Assembly: GCF_007995245.1 (NCBI RefSeq)
Contig: NZ_VCBA01000003.1
Location: 26,803-90,802, forward strand
Length of the DNA: 64,000 nucleotides
Source of the DNA: Tateyamaria sp. syn59
Lineage (GTDB): Bacteria; Pseudomonadota; Alphaproteobacteria; Rhodobacterales; Rhodobacteraceae
Reading direction: 5' to 3'
Made by a program: the position numbers and the translations under genes
Shown: positions 36,638-45,323 of the stretch, in pieces
How positions within the stretch are numbered: position 1 is the first letter of the stretch
Layout of the letters: the number at the start of each line of letters is the position of its first letter
Notes under the pieces: generated by a model
The model's database searches: none
What the model was told of the DNA's origin: nothing
What the model saw: the letters and a program-made list of their open reading frames with translations, nothing else

Positions 36638-36967
36638 ATGCCCGTCTATGAATACCGATGCGATGATTGTGGGGTTTTCGAGGCCATGATGCCGATGCAT
36701 GCCTTCGCCAACCCATGCGATTGCCCGGATTGCGGCCAATCAGCGCCCCGTGTTTTGTTCAGCGTCCCGCACATCTCGGGGATGAGTTCCAGCACTCGAT
36801 ACGCACACGAAACCAATGAACGCGCGGCCGACAGCCCGAAAAGAAGCAGTCACGGCCCGGGATGCAGTTGCTGTGGCGGTGGGGCGAAGAAGAAAAGCAA
36901 AACGCTGTATCGTCCGGATGGAACAAAGAGCTTTCCAACCAAGCGACCGTGGATGATTTCACACTGA
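36638..36967 (+). CDS. fmdB: FmdB-family zinc-ribbon protein
   Basis: A 109-residue protein whose first ~45 residues form the FmdB (CxxC_CXXC_SSSS) zinc ribbon: YEYRCDDCG with C8 and C11, then C27, C29 and C32 in PCDCPDCG. A linker and a second Cys cluster (GCSCCGGG) follow, with a basic tail. FmdB was named as a regulator of formamidase expression in M. methylotrophus, though its mode of action is unclear. It closes the urt-fmdA operon 60 nt after fmdA. The ribosome site is weak. Confidence 0.85.
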   Translation: MPVYEYRCDDCGVFEAMMPMHAFANPCDCPDCGQSAPRVLFSVPHISGMSSSTRYAHETNERAADSPKRSSHGPGCSCCGGGAKKKSKTLYRPDGTKSFPTKRPWMISH

Positions 36968-37076
36968 GGTGGGCATGTCGTGACTTAAGTGTTTTGCAAA
37001 TCTCGCGGTTCGCAATCGTAAGTATTCGTCCACCTTGATCGGACCCAACCCTGGGTATTTTCTGTCACGTCGTAAC

Positions 37077-40000
37077 TCAGCGTGAAGAGGTGACGTAGAA
37101 GCCTGCCCAATAGAACGGTTCCGCATACGGTGTTTCGTCCACCGGCAATGCGCGTAGGAAGGCGACGCGTTCCGCAATCTGCGGTAGCGACGCGCGGGGC
37201 AAGAGCGGGAGGGCCGTGTTGATCTGGGAAATAAGCGTGTCGCGGGTGGCGTCGCGCAGCCATGTTTGTGCCTCGTGAAGTGCCGTCGCGGGGGCGGTGC
37301 CCTCCAACAGCCTGCTGTAAAAGGCATTCAGCAAGAGCGCCGTTGCCACGTCGTCCACCGGCCATAGGGAGCCGACCACATCCCGCGCGCCCATTTCGAG
37401 AAAGGTGGAAGGCAGACCCACGAAATCGGTCCCGAGCGTGCTGCTGCCCAATCCGGTTTCGCAGGCCGACAGCACGACGAGCGCGGGCGGTCGGTCAAGC
37501 TCCATGTTAAGGAGTTGGCGCACTGTAAGCGTTCCGACGTCGCCGCCTAGAAGCAGGCCAGAGCGGTTGGGTCGCGCCCAATCGTAGCTGCCGTGGCTGG
37601 AGAGGTGCAGCACCGATTTGCCGTCAAATGCGGCTGCCAATGTGCCAGGAGAGCGAACTTGCCGCTCCATGCGGCTGAGCTGTGCGGAGGGGTGATCGGC
37701 AGTGGAAAAGAGCCCGGTCAAAAGAGCTGACTCAAGCCCGGCAAAGGCAGGCGCGCCCGCCCCGTCGACATCAATCCATGCGGCGGTGTTGAGGGGCGCG
37801 GCAATTTGCGACGCGGATGTATCGGACGACACAAGGCGCGTTTGTGGCACGGCGATGTCGTGAATGCTTTGGCCACTTGCGGGGTCACGGGCCAGCCACC
37901 ACGGCAGCGCACCCAGCACACCGTCGGGCAGCAATGAGATGCTGTCGGGCCGCCCGTCCTGCAACGCGGCGAACAGCGGTTCAGCGATCATCTCGCCTAA
38001 GCGGTCGCGCAGGGTCGGGAACGGGTCAGAGAACGGCGGACGGCCCGGCAGCGGCGCCAGCCAGTTTTGCCGATACGCTTCGAACCAGGATACGGAGGCG
38101 AGGGGTGTGCGCGGCGGGTCCACGAGGTCACGAATGGCTTCGCGCGTGAGGCCGGGCGCCTCGACAAAAGTGGTCCGATCATTTCGGACTAGGATCAAAC
38201 CACCGGGATCAAGCACGGTGCCGATGATCGGCACGACCAGCAACTCCCCCGGCCCCACGTTGGGCCGTTCGGGTCGCGCGGTGCGTTGCGCGATGGCATT
38301 TTGCGCGTCAGTTGGGGCAAACATGTCGATGTCGGCTGGACCGAGGTTGGACATTTTCCACAGTCGCGGCACGTTTTGGGCGGGCGTGCCGCTGGCAAGG
38401 ACACGGTCCACCGCCCGCGTCGCCGTTGTGAAGTTCAGCGCGGCATCCACCTCTCCTGAGCGCGCCAGGCGGGCGATGGCGACGGACACCTGGGTTCCAA
38501 ATCCTTGACTGAGCACGCGGGCGTCGCGGCGGTCGCCGACCTGGCCAAGCAAGTCAGTAAAGGCGTCCAGAAAGACGAGGTTGGCATCCAGCGCGCCCGC
38601 ATCCCTGCGTTTGCTTTCCAATTGCGCCCGAAGCCACAATACCGAGAGTGCGGTCATCCCCCCGCGCGTCTCCGGCGCGTACCTGGTCAACCCATCGAGC
38701 CAGTCTTCGGCTTGGGCAAGATCTTCGCCCTGTCCTCTCGCTATGAGGTTAGAGGCCAGATCGACTGTGGCGCGCACGACGATGGGTTCTGCGATGTCAG
38801 AGGCTGCAAGGCCGATTAACCCGGTTTGAAGATAGCTGATCTGGTCGTCGATGAAGGGGAAGCTGCGCAGCGCGCCATAGTTCGGCGTCAGCAACGGAGG
38901 TGTTTCGACGCCGGTTGCGATGTATTGCCCTTCGATCTCCAGGATCGACGCAAGGCGAATCCAGTTGTTTGAATACGCGGCTATCTGGTTTGGGTCTTGA
39001 CCGTTGAGGATCGGCTCGCGGCTGCGCTCAAGCAGAGCACTGACGAGATGCGCTTTGCCGAAGGGGATCAGCGCCTCCCATGCGTGTTGCCGGGCAGGGA
39101 CGTATTGAATTGAGGCAAAGCGCAGGCCCGGCCCGGCCTCGCCCGCGCGCGCGTCGAGTTGGTCAATCAACTGCAGCGCACGGATCAGGACATCCATGGC
39201 CTCCCGGTCGGTGACGGCATCCGAAACGGAAAGGCGGTAGGCGTCCAGCAGGGCGTCCATGCCTGCTTCGAGCATCAGGTCACTGAGGTTTCGGAACCGC
39301 AGAAGCGCCGTGACCCTGTTGAGGTGGGTGTGCGCCGCGATGTCTGTTTCGCCAGCTCCCGCGAAGCCTTCGGCCGATTTTTTGGTGAGCGCACGCGACT
39401 GGCTGAGACGTTCTTCAAGCGTGTCGGTGCCGTAGAGGAGGGTTGCCGTCGCTGCCAGATCCGTTGCGCGGGCTTGCAGGTCTGGCATGCCCATTTGCGC
39501 GCGTGCGTTGGCGGCCAAAAGGTACGTGTTTGCTGCGCCTTGTCCTGCCGCAGGATTGGTCCGCGCGCTTTCGAGCAAAAGGTCACCCTTCCATTCCAGC
39601 AGCGTTGCCTCGTCCGCTAGGGAAGGCGCGAGAGGAAGAGCGCGATCAACAAGACGCAAAGCGGCTGCGCGCTCCGCCGAGGTGCGTGCAGACAACTCCA
39701 TGTACATCCTGGCGAAGCGAATGGTGTTCGTGGGTGTGATCCGGGTGTTCGTTTGCAAAGCCGCCATATCGGTAAAGCGCTGGATGGCGCGGCGCAGAAG
39801 AACGTCGCGCTGGCGGCTCGCAGGCGGGCCAAGCCGGTCGTTTGCGATCTCAAGCGGGTTGGACTGGGCAAGGCGCGGCACATCGAGTGCCTGAAAGAGG
39901 GCTGCGAGACCCAGCAAGCGGAGCCGTTCGGCTTGCAGGTCGACTGGCAAAGCCTCCGGCGGCAGTTGTTCCAGAATGGTTTCGGCAGCGACAGTGTTTT

Positions 40001-40226
40001 GAGTGCCGCCCGCGATAAGCAGGCGGGTTGCACGATCAAGCTGAACGGCGTCTCCGGACAAGCCGATGAACGGCGAAAAGCGGTAGGGTGTTGTGTCCCA
40101 AATCCAGAGCGCAGACAGGTCGGATGGGCCCCTGAGTGAACCGCCAAATGATAACTCTTGTTGTGCAGTGGCCGTGGGTGGCACCAGCGCGCAAGCGGCG
40201 CATATGGCGATCACGGACCAGCGCAT
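37077..40226 (-). CDS. Secreted CHAT-domain (caspase-like) protein
   Basis: A 1049-residue protein with a signal peptide (WSVIAICAACALVPPTATA, then QQELSF). The long middle (~60-620) is helical with TPR-like periodicity. The C-terminal CHAT domain has the catalytic dyad H878 (HLSSHGSYDW) and C922 (VVLSACETGLG), followed by EMGARDVVGSLWPVDD and a final FYWAGF as in TPR-CHAT proteases. The start at 40226 is chosen for the signal peptide and because it begins 1 nt after the upstream stop; a frame open to 40472 has neither. It is the last gene of a three-gene operon. Substrate and trigger are unknown; export of a CHAT protease to the periplasm or cell surface is unusual. Confidence 0.8.
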   Translation of the reverse strand: MRWSVIAICAACALVPPTATAQQELSFGGSLRGPSDLSALWIWDTTPYRFSPFIGLSGDAVQLDRATRLLIAGGTQNTVAAETILEQLPPEALPVDLQAERLRLLGLAALFQALDVPRLAQSNPLEIANDRLGPPASRQRDVLLRRAIQRFTDMAALQTNTRITPTNTIRFARMYMELSARTSAERAAALRLVDRALPLAPSLADEATLLEWKGDLLLESARTNPAAGQGAANTYLLAANARAQMGMPDLQARATDLAATATLLYGTDTLEERLSQSRALTKKSAEGFAGAGETDIAAHTHLNRVTALLRFRNLSDLMLEAGMDALLDAYRLSVSDAVTDREAMDVLIRALQLIDQLDARAGEAGPGLRFASIQYVPARQHAWEALIPFGKAHLVSALLERSREPILNGQDPNQIAAYSNNWIRLASILEIEGQYIATGVETPPLLTPNYGALRSFPFIDDQISYLQTGLIGLAASDIAEPIVVRATVDLASNLIARGQGEDLAQAEDWLDGLTRYAPETRGGMTALSVLWLRAQLESKRRDAGALDANLVFLDAFTDLLGQVGDRRDARVLSQGFGTQVSVAIARLARSGEVDAALNFTTATRAVDRVLASGTPAQNVPRLWKMSNLGPADIDMFAPTDAQNAIAQRTARPERPNVGPGELLVVPIIGTVLDPGGLILVRNDRTTFVEAPGLTREAIRDLVDPPRTPLASVSWFEAYRQNWLAPLPGRPPFSDPFPTLRDRLGEMIAEPLFAALQDGRPDSISLLPDGVLGALPWWLARDPASGQSIHDIAVPQTRLVSSDTSASQIAAPLNTAAWIDVDGAGAPAFAGLESALLTGLFSTADHPSAQLSRMERQVRSPGTLAAAFDGKSVLHLSSHGSYDWARPNRSGLLLGGDVGTLTVRQLLNMELDRPPALVVLSACETGLGSSTLGTDFVGLPSTFLEMGARDVVGSLWPVDDVATALLLNAFYSRLLEGTAPATALHEAQTWLRDATRDTLISQINTALPLLPRASLPQIAERVAFLRALPVDETPYAEPFYWAGFYVTSSR

Positions 40227-40227
40227 A

Positions 40228-40758
40228 TCAGGGGCACGCGTCCAGCGCGGCGACCCGTTCGGTTGCAAAGCCCAAGCGCGGCGAGACCGCTTGATGGCGG
40301 TCAATTTCGGGTTGGAAGTTACGCAAGAGCCAGCAGGCATCGGGTGTAAAATGCAACGCAGCCGTGCCTTTGTGGCAAAGTCCTGCATCAAGGCAGCCCG
40401 ACAGGCTGGCAAAGAAGCGGTCAAGCTCGAACAGTGTTCCGACGCCAGCCTCGGCCACGATGATCTGCGCAAACCGGGCGTGGACGGACGCCTGATCTGT
40501 TTCGGGGACGGGGCCCGCGTTCAGACGACGCAGATCGCTTTCACGGGCCAGCAGCGTGGTTGATAGCGCACGTAAGGCGCGGCCTGCGGGTGCCGTGTCG
40601 CCCTCGAGCCGATCAAGATAGGCGAGCGTGCGTGCAACGCGCTGATCCTCTTGCAAGACGAGAAACTGCCAGACGGCAAAGGCGGCGCCAAAAATCACGA
40701 CAAGTTTCGAGACCGCGTCAAGCCAGACCAGAGTTTTGGGTTTCTCTGCGTCGCTCAT
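40228..40758 (-). CDS. Membrane-anchored protein of unknown function in CHAT operon
   Basis: A 176-residue protein with one N-terminal membrane helix (DAVSKLVVIFGAAFAVWQFLVL, residues ~13-34) and a long soluble part outside the membrane. A helical stretch (DQRVARTLAYLDRLEG) follows the anchor, and two Cys (SGCLDAGLC) lie near 120. No family was recognised. Its ATG overlaps the preceding stop (ATGA), and its own stop is 1 nt before the CHAT start. Strict coupling suggests a stoichiometric partner, perhaps a membrane receptor or docking protein for the secreted CHAT protease. Confidence 0.65.
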   Translation of the reverse strand: MSDAEKPKTLVWLDAVSKLVVIFGAAFAVWQFLVLQEDQRVARTLAYLDRLEGDTAPAGRALRALSTTLLARESDLRRLNAGPVPETDQASVHARFAQIIVAEAGVGTLFELDRFFASLSGCLDAGLCHKGTAALHFTPDACWLLRNFQPEIDRHQAVSPRLGFATERVAALDACP

Positions 40759-41174
40759 GTCGGGCACGCCGTCAGGTCGATGCTCAGGTCGGTCCCTGCG
40801 CTGCTGTCGAGTTGTGCAGGCAGAGTGTCGGCGAGACATTCAAGCTGCCTGAGGTCGAGGATGTAAACCGGCGATATGGGGCCTGTTGCGCCTTCTTCGG
40901 GCAAGATCTCGAGCCGGTTTTTGTAGTCAACCGTGGCGTCGGGCACGTCGCAGGACAGCCGCACGATGATTGGGGTTTGTTGGCGCGCTTCGTTGATCAG
41001 TTGATCAAGCTGCGCGTTGAAGCAGGTAAAGCTTTCGACGCTGCCTTCGAGCACGGTGTCACAAAAGGGACAATCTGCAAGCGCGGTGTGGCCCGCTGCG
41101 ATACCAGCCACCATAAGGACGGCGGGAATGGCCCGATCAAAGCGAAACCTGAGACGGCGCGTGGCGTCGGTCAT
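40755..41174 (-). CDS. Small secreted Cys-containing protein in CHAT operon
   Basis: A 139-residue exported protein with a basic N-terminal region and signal peptide (AIPAVLMVAGIAAGHTALA). The mature start ADCPFCDT has a CxxC, and four more Cys follow (SFTCFN, RLSCDV, LECLA, TACPT), suggesting disulfides or a redox site. The start at 41174 has AAAGG upstream; an earlier frame adds no signal. It is the first gene of the CHAT operon. It may be the substrate, inhibitor or ligand of the protease; this is inference from coupling only. Confidence 0.6.
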   Translation of the reverse strand: MTDATRRLRFRFDRAIPAVLMVAGIAAGHTALADCPFCDTVLEGSVESFTCFNAQLDQLINEARQQTPIIVRLSCDVPDATVDYKNRLEILPEEGATGPISPVYILDLRQLECLADTLPAQLDSSAGTDLSIDLTACPT

Positions 41175-41292
41175 CGGATCAAATACCTTTTCGGTACAGC
41201 AATGCATTTCTTAAAATTCGGCTACAGCAGCATATCACATATTAGAGCTTGTGGATAGCGAAGTGCGCCCGTGGTCAGGACACCACGCTATC

Positions 41293-41320
41293 GCTGGCGA
41301 CATTTTTAGGCGTCGCCAGC
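41293..41320. other. Perfect 9-bp stem-loop between CHAT and monooxygenase genes
   Basis: GCTGGCGAC (41293-41301) pairs with GTCGCCAGC (41312-41320) around ATTTTTAGGC. It is in the 220-bp gap downstream of the monooxygenase gene and upstream of the CHAT operon. It could end the monooxygenase transcript or be an operator for the operon. Confidence 0.4.
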
Positions 41321-41394
41321 AAGTAATCCCGGGGAAAGCATGCGTCTTAGGACACTGTGAGAACCGACACATCCGGGTTCTTTAGAAACCCGTC

Positions 41395-43194
41395 TCAGCC
41401 GCGGTGATGCGTTTCCTGCAATCCGTAGACCGGTGTGTCGATCCCCTCCAACCGCGCCTTGATCTGCAGGGCCAGGAATTGGGAATAATGCCGCGACTGG
41501 TGCAGGTTGCCGCCGTGGAACCACAGTGCTTCTTGCTGGGTCGGTTTCCACATGTTGCGCTGTTCGCCCTCCCATGGGCCGGGGTCTTTTGGCGTATCTG
41601 AGCCAAGGCCCCAGACCTTGCCGACCTTGTCCGCTGTCTCCTGCCCGATCAGGTCCGCCACCCAGCCGTTCATCGACCCGTAGCCTGTCGCATAGACGAT
41701 CAGGTCAGCTTCAAGCTTTGTGCCGTTCTCAAGCACAACACCATCCTTTACGATTTCGGTCACTTGGCCGGGCTGCAGCTTGATCTTACCATCGATCACC
41801 AGCTGGCTCGCACCGACGTCGATGTAGTAGCCGGAACCACGACGCAGGTATTTCATGAACAGCCCGGAATTGTCGGCCCCCCAATCAAGTTGAAAGCCTG
41901 CCTTTTCCAAACCAGCATAGAATTCGGCATCAACCTCTTTGATCTTGTCGTACACGGGAATCTGGAATTCGTGTAGGATGCGATAGGGCAGCGAGGCAAA
42001 GATCAGGTCGGCCTTTTGCGTGGTGACGCCCGCCTCGACCGCGCGCTCGGAATACAGATCGCCGAGGCCGTATTCCATCAGCGGCTCAGATCGCACAATA
42101 TGGGTCGACGACCGTTGGATCATGGTCACGTCCACGTCATTTTCCCAGAGCGCGGCACAGATGTCGTGGGCCGAGTTGTTGGACCCGATCACAACCGCTT
42201 TCTTACCCTTGTACTTGTCCGGTCCTGGATGCTGGCTTGAGTGATGCTGGTCGCCTTTGAACGTGTCCATGCCGGGGAAATCCGGGACGTTTGCCTTGCC
42301 GGACATGCCGGTGGCAAAGACCAGTTGCTTGGGCCGCAGGGTAATCTTTTCGCCGTCGCGATCCACGGTGACGGCCCACTCTTTGGACTGCTCATCATAT
42401 GCGGCATGCTCAACCGTGGACCGGGTCCAATAATTCAGCTCCATGATCCTTGTATACATCTCGAGCCAGTCGCCGATCTTGTCCTTGGGCGAAAAGACCG
42501 GCCAGTTCGGCGGGAAGGGCAGGTACGGCAGGTGATCGTACCAGACCGGGTCATGCAGGCAGAGCGATTTGTAGCGTTTGCGCCAGCTGTCGCCAGGGCG
42601 TTCATTCTTTTCGACAATGATGGTTGGCACGCCCAGTTGACGCAAACGTGCGCCAAGCGCAATGCCACCCTGACCGCCGCCGATAATTACGGTGTAGGGC
42701 TGGGTCGTGTAGCCAAGTTCCTTTTGCTCTTTCTCGCGCTCTTCGGCCCAAGTCAGGCGCCCTTTTCCCGCACCATGTTTCGCGCCAAGCGGGCGTTCGT
42801 AGCCCAAGGGCTCCTCATGACCCTTGAGTTCGGTCATCGACGTCAGCAGCGTCCAGATCAGCCCGTCCTTGAGACGGACAAGCCCGTAGCCACGCGCAAC
42901 TTCGGTTTCGAAACTGATCCACGCGGTCGTTATCCCGCCCTCTTCGGTGACCACTTCGTTCTCTGCAATACGCCACTGTCTGGACTTTGTGGTGCCAAGC
43001 TGCGCCGTCAGCATTTCGCGGATCTGGTCGTGGCCCTCCATGGTTCGGATGTTCCAGGTGAACGTGACAAGGTCGCGCCAATAGCTGTCGGCCTGGAACA
43101 TGTTCACCGCCGTGTCGATGTCGGCGTGTTCCAAGGCATGGCCAAATCTGTCGAGAAACTCTTGGACTTCTGTATTCAGTGTCGTGTCCAGCAT
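41395..43194 (-). CDS. Flavin-containing monooxygenase with N-terminal NTF2-like domain
   Basis: A 599-residue cytosolic FAD/NADPH enzyme. Residues 1-130 form an NTF2/SnoaL-like fold. The FAD Rossmann motif is VIIGGGQGGIALG (169-181), the FMO/BVMO-like fingerprint is FKGDQHHSSQH (312-322), and the NADPH Rossmann motif is VIGSNNSAHD (335-344). ATGYGS near 520 is the second FMO signature. The start at 43194 has GGGAGG; the longer frame lacks it. The fingerprint is close to the plant YUCCA-type FMO. Oxygenation of an N, S or carbonyl group is likely; the substrate is unknown. It lies next to the sugar island but has its own gap. Confidence 0.85.
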   Translation of the reverse strand: MLDTTLNTEVQEFLDRFGHALEHADIDTAVNMFQADSYWRDLVTFTWNIRTMEGHDQIREMLTAQLGTTKSRQWRIAENEVVTEEGGITTAWISFETEVARGYGLVRLKDGLIWTLLTSMTELKGHEEPLGYERPLGAKHGAGKGRLTWAEEREKEQKELGYTTQPYTVIIGGGQGGIALGARLRQLGVPTIIVEKNERPGDSWRKRYKSLCLHDPVWYDHLPYLPFPPNWPVFSPKDKIGDWLEMYTRIMELNYWTRSTVEHAAYDEQSKEWAVTVDRDGEKITLRPKQLVFATGMSGKANVPDFPGMDTFKGDQHHSSQHPGPDKYKGKKAVVIGSNNSAHDICAALWENDVDVTMIQRSSTHIVRSEPLMEYGLGDLYSERAVEAGVTTQKADLIFASLPYRILHEFQIPVYDKIKEVDAEFYAGLEKAGFQLDWGADNSGLFMKYLRRGSGYYIDVGASQLVIDGKIKLQPGQVTEIVKDGVVLENGTKLEADLIVYATGYGSMNGWVADLIGQETADKVGKVWGLGSDTPKDPGPWEGEQRNMWKPTQQEALWFHGGNLHQSRHYSQFLALQIKARLEGIDTPVYGLQETHHRG

Positions 43195-43297
43195 TCTGCG
43201 CCCTCCCAAGTGCAACTTACGAGAGTGTGCCAGAACGGTGCCGTCTGCGCGACATTTTTGCTGTGCATGACCGGTTTCTTGCCGATCACGGCGCGTT

Positions 43298-44200
43298 TCA
43301 CAGCAGCGCGTCGACCTCAGCGCGTTGAGGCATAGAGGGTGCGGTGCCGGCCCGTGTAACCGAAATGCCGGCTGTTGCGCAACCGTACTGCACCGCATTG
43401 AGTGCTGATTTGCCTTCGGCCAGAGCTGCGGCGAAGGCGCCGTTGAATGCGTCGCCCGCACCTGTGGTTTCTACGACCTTTCCAGCGGCCACTGCAGGCA
43501 CAAGGCCGTGGCCTGACAGGTAAGCCCCTTGCTCGCCCATCGTGATGATCGGTGTGCCGACCCCTTGAGCCTTCAGTGCGGCACAGGCCTGCTCGGCCTC
43601 TGCGATGGTGGTGACGGCAATCCCGGTCAATGCCTCACATTCGGTCTCGTTTGGGGTCACGTAATCGCAAAGGGCCAGCATTCCGTCGGGCAAGGCTGCA
43701 GCAGGTGCGGGGTTCAAAACCGTGGTAACGCCGGCCGCGCGGGCCAGGGAGAGGCCGCGCATGGCGGCATCCATCGGTTGTTCCAGCTGAGTTACGAAAA
43801 CATCGGCGCTTGCAATAAGGTCCCCATGCGCCTCGACATCCGCGGCGGAGATCAGAGCCGCCGCACCGGGTGCGATGATGATCGCGTTATCACCGGTGCT
43901 TTCCTCGATAAAGATATGCGCGGCGCCAGTGTAGCTGTCCGCGATTTGCCTGATATGTGGAACAACACCCGCCTGCGCCCAGGTGTCGAGCGCGAGCTTG
44001 CCAAAATCGTCCTGTCCGAGGTTCGAGATGAAATGCGTGTCCGCTCCCATGCGCGCGCAGGCCACCGCCTGGTTCGAACCCTTGCCGCCCGGTCCCAGCG
44101 CAAAGCTGTTGCCCATGATGGTTTCGCCCATGACCGGCATGCGATCCGCGCGATACGCGGTGTCGGCGACAAAAACGCCCAGTATGACGACGGTTCCCAT
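43298..44200 (-). CDS. PfkB-family sugar kinase (ribokinase-like)
   Basis: A 300-residue cytosolic kinase that phosphorylates a sugar with ATP. The N-terminal signature GGKGSNQAVACARMG (near 35-50) and the C-terminal catalytic TTGAGDAFNGAF with the base Asp are intact, the features of ribokinase. The start at 44200 is preferred for GAGGG upstream. It begins 2 nt after the FucU-like gene stop and is the last gene of the ugpC-SGNH-fucU-kinase operon. Ribose is the family default, but the context suggests another pentose or deoxysugar. Confidence 0.85.
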   Translation of the reverse strand: MGTVVILGVFVADTAYRADRMPVMGETIMGNSFALGPGGKGSNQAVACARMGADTHFISNLGQDDFGKLALDTWAQAGVVPHIRQIADSYTGAAHIFIEESTGDNAIIIAPGAAALISAADVEAHGDLIASADVFVTQLEQPMDAAMRGLSLARAAGVTTVLNPAPAAALPDGMLALCDYVTPNETECEALTGIAVTTIAEAEQACAALKAQGVGTPIITMGEQGAYLSGHGLVPAVAAGKVVETTGAGDAFNGAFAAALAEGKSALNAVQYGCATAGISVTRAGTAPSMPQRAEVDALL

Positions 44201-44202
44201 GC

Positions 44203-44649
44203 TTATCCCTCGTCCGGGGGCACGACGCCCTTGCGCAGGGCAAAGCATCCGTAAAAGCGCCGTTCGCCGGTTTGGATCACGGCGTAGGCCTGTTTCGCTC
44301 GGTCGTAGAATGCGTACCGTTCGATACCCAGCAGGATCGGCCCTTCGACACGGCTGACTTCGGCTTGGACCTCTTCCATTACCGGTAGGATCGTGTCGGG
44401 TTCATCCACCACCTCCATCCGTGCAGCGGCGTCATCGACGAACGTGTCGATGGGATAAACCGACAAGACGGCCCGCATTACTTCGGCTACAGGTCTGTCG
44501 ATGCGCAGGACCTCGCCCAGCACCGTTTGACGTGCCACACTGTCCGAAGGAAAGTTGGTGTCTGCGATGATCAGATCATCGCCGTGGCCCATGGCACGCA
44601 GTGCGTAAAGCACGTCGGCGTTCAGAATGGGGTCAATTCCCTTGAGCAT
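44203..44649 (-). CDS. fucU: RbsD/FucU-family sugar mutarotase
   Basis: A 148-residue protein that interconverts pyranose/furanose or alpha/beta forms of a sugar. The FucU-like start MLKGIDPILNADVLYALRAMGHGD and the His in GHGDDLIIADTNFP, the usual catalytic region, are present. FucU acts on L-fucose, RbsD on ribose; the sequence start is FucU-like. AAGGAG precedes the ATG at 44649. It is coupled to the kinase gene, as rbsD and rbsK often are. Confidence 0.85.
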   Translation of the reverse strand: MLKGIDPILNADVLYALRAMGHGDDLIIADTNFPSDSVARQTVLGEVLRIDRPVAEVMRAVLSVYPIDTFVDDAAARMEVVDEPDTILPVMEEVQAEVSRVEGPILLGIERYAFYDRAKQAYAVIQTGERRFYGCFALRKGVVPPDEG

Positions 44650-44673
44650 GTGGATACTCCTTTCTTGGATCAA

Positions 44674-45321
44674 TCAGTTGAAGTGATCGGCAACGGCCAC
44701 TGCCATGGCGCCGCCGATGGCGGCATGCGCGCCGATGTCGAGGTGGATGCCATCGACGGGGTCGACATGCACCACGGTATTGAGGTCGACGAACCCGCTT
44801 TGGTGTCTGTCGGCCACATCCCGCAACAAGTCTGGCAGAGCACGTGACTTTGGGGCGGCACCTGCAAAGACGTGCTGCAATGCGCCAACTTCCTGAACAG
44901 CGACGGGCGCGGCCAAAAGCACTTTGGGGGCGGTCGCGTTTGGGCCACTGTCGCATCGCAGGATTTCGGCCACCAATCGCTGGACGCCAAGGGCAATGTC
45001 ATACGCTGTCAGCCCGAAACGCGCCTTCAGATCGTTGGTGCCAAGCATCAGGATGACGAGGTCAATCGGCCTGTGGCTCTCGAGGATGGCGTGGAGGGTG
45101 CGTGCGCCGTTCTTGTGCATCCCTTCAATCGGATCGTCCCAGACGGCTGTGCGCCCTGGATGCCCTTCGGCGATAACCTCCCAGTCAACGGGCAGGGCGC
45201 TGGCCATGATATTTGGCCACCTGTCTGCCTTGTCGTGTCGCCGCCTGTCGGTTGCGCTGGTCATTGCGACCGTTCCGTGCGTGTTGCTGTCGCCAAAGCA
45301 GAGTATGGTGCGCGGCGGCAT
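44674..45321 (-). CDS. SGNH/GDSL-family hydrolase
   Basis: A 215-residue esterase-like enzyme with the four SGNH blocks: CFGDSNTHG (nucleophile Ser, block I, near 8-16), EGHPGR (block II Gly), LGTNDL (block III Asn) and DGIHLD (block V Asp/His). No signal peptide, so it is cytosolic. It starts 2 nt after the ugpC stop. It may remove acetyl or other acyl groups from the imported sugar. Confidence 0.85.
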   Translation of the reverse strand: MPPRTILCFGDSNTHGTVAMTSATDRRRHDKADRWPNIMASALPVDWEVIAEGHPGRTAVWDDPIEGMHKNGARTLHAILESHRPIDLVILMLGTNDLKARFGLTAYDIALGVQRLVAEILRCDSGPNATAPKVLLAAPVAVQEVGALQHVFAGAAPKSRALPDLLRDVADRHQSGFVDLNTVVHVDPVDGIHLDIGAHAAIGGAMAVAVADHFN

Positions 45322-45323
45322 GG

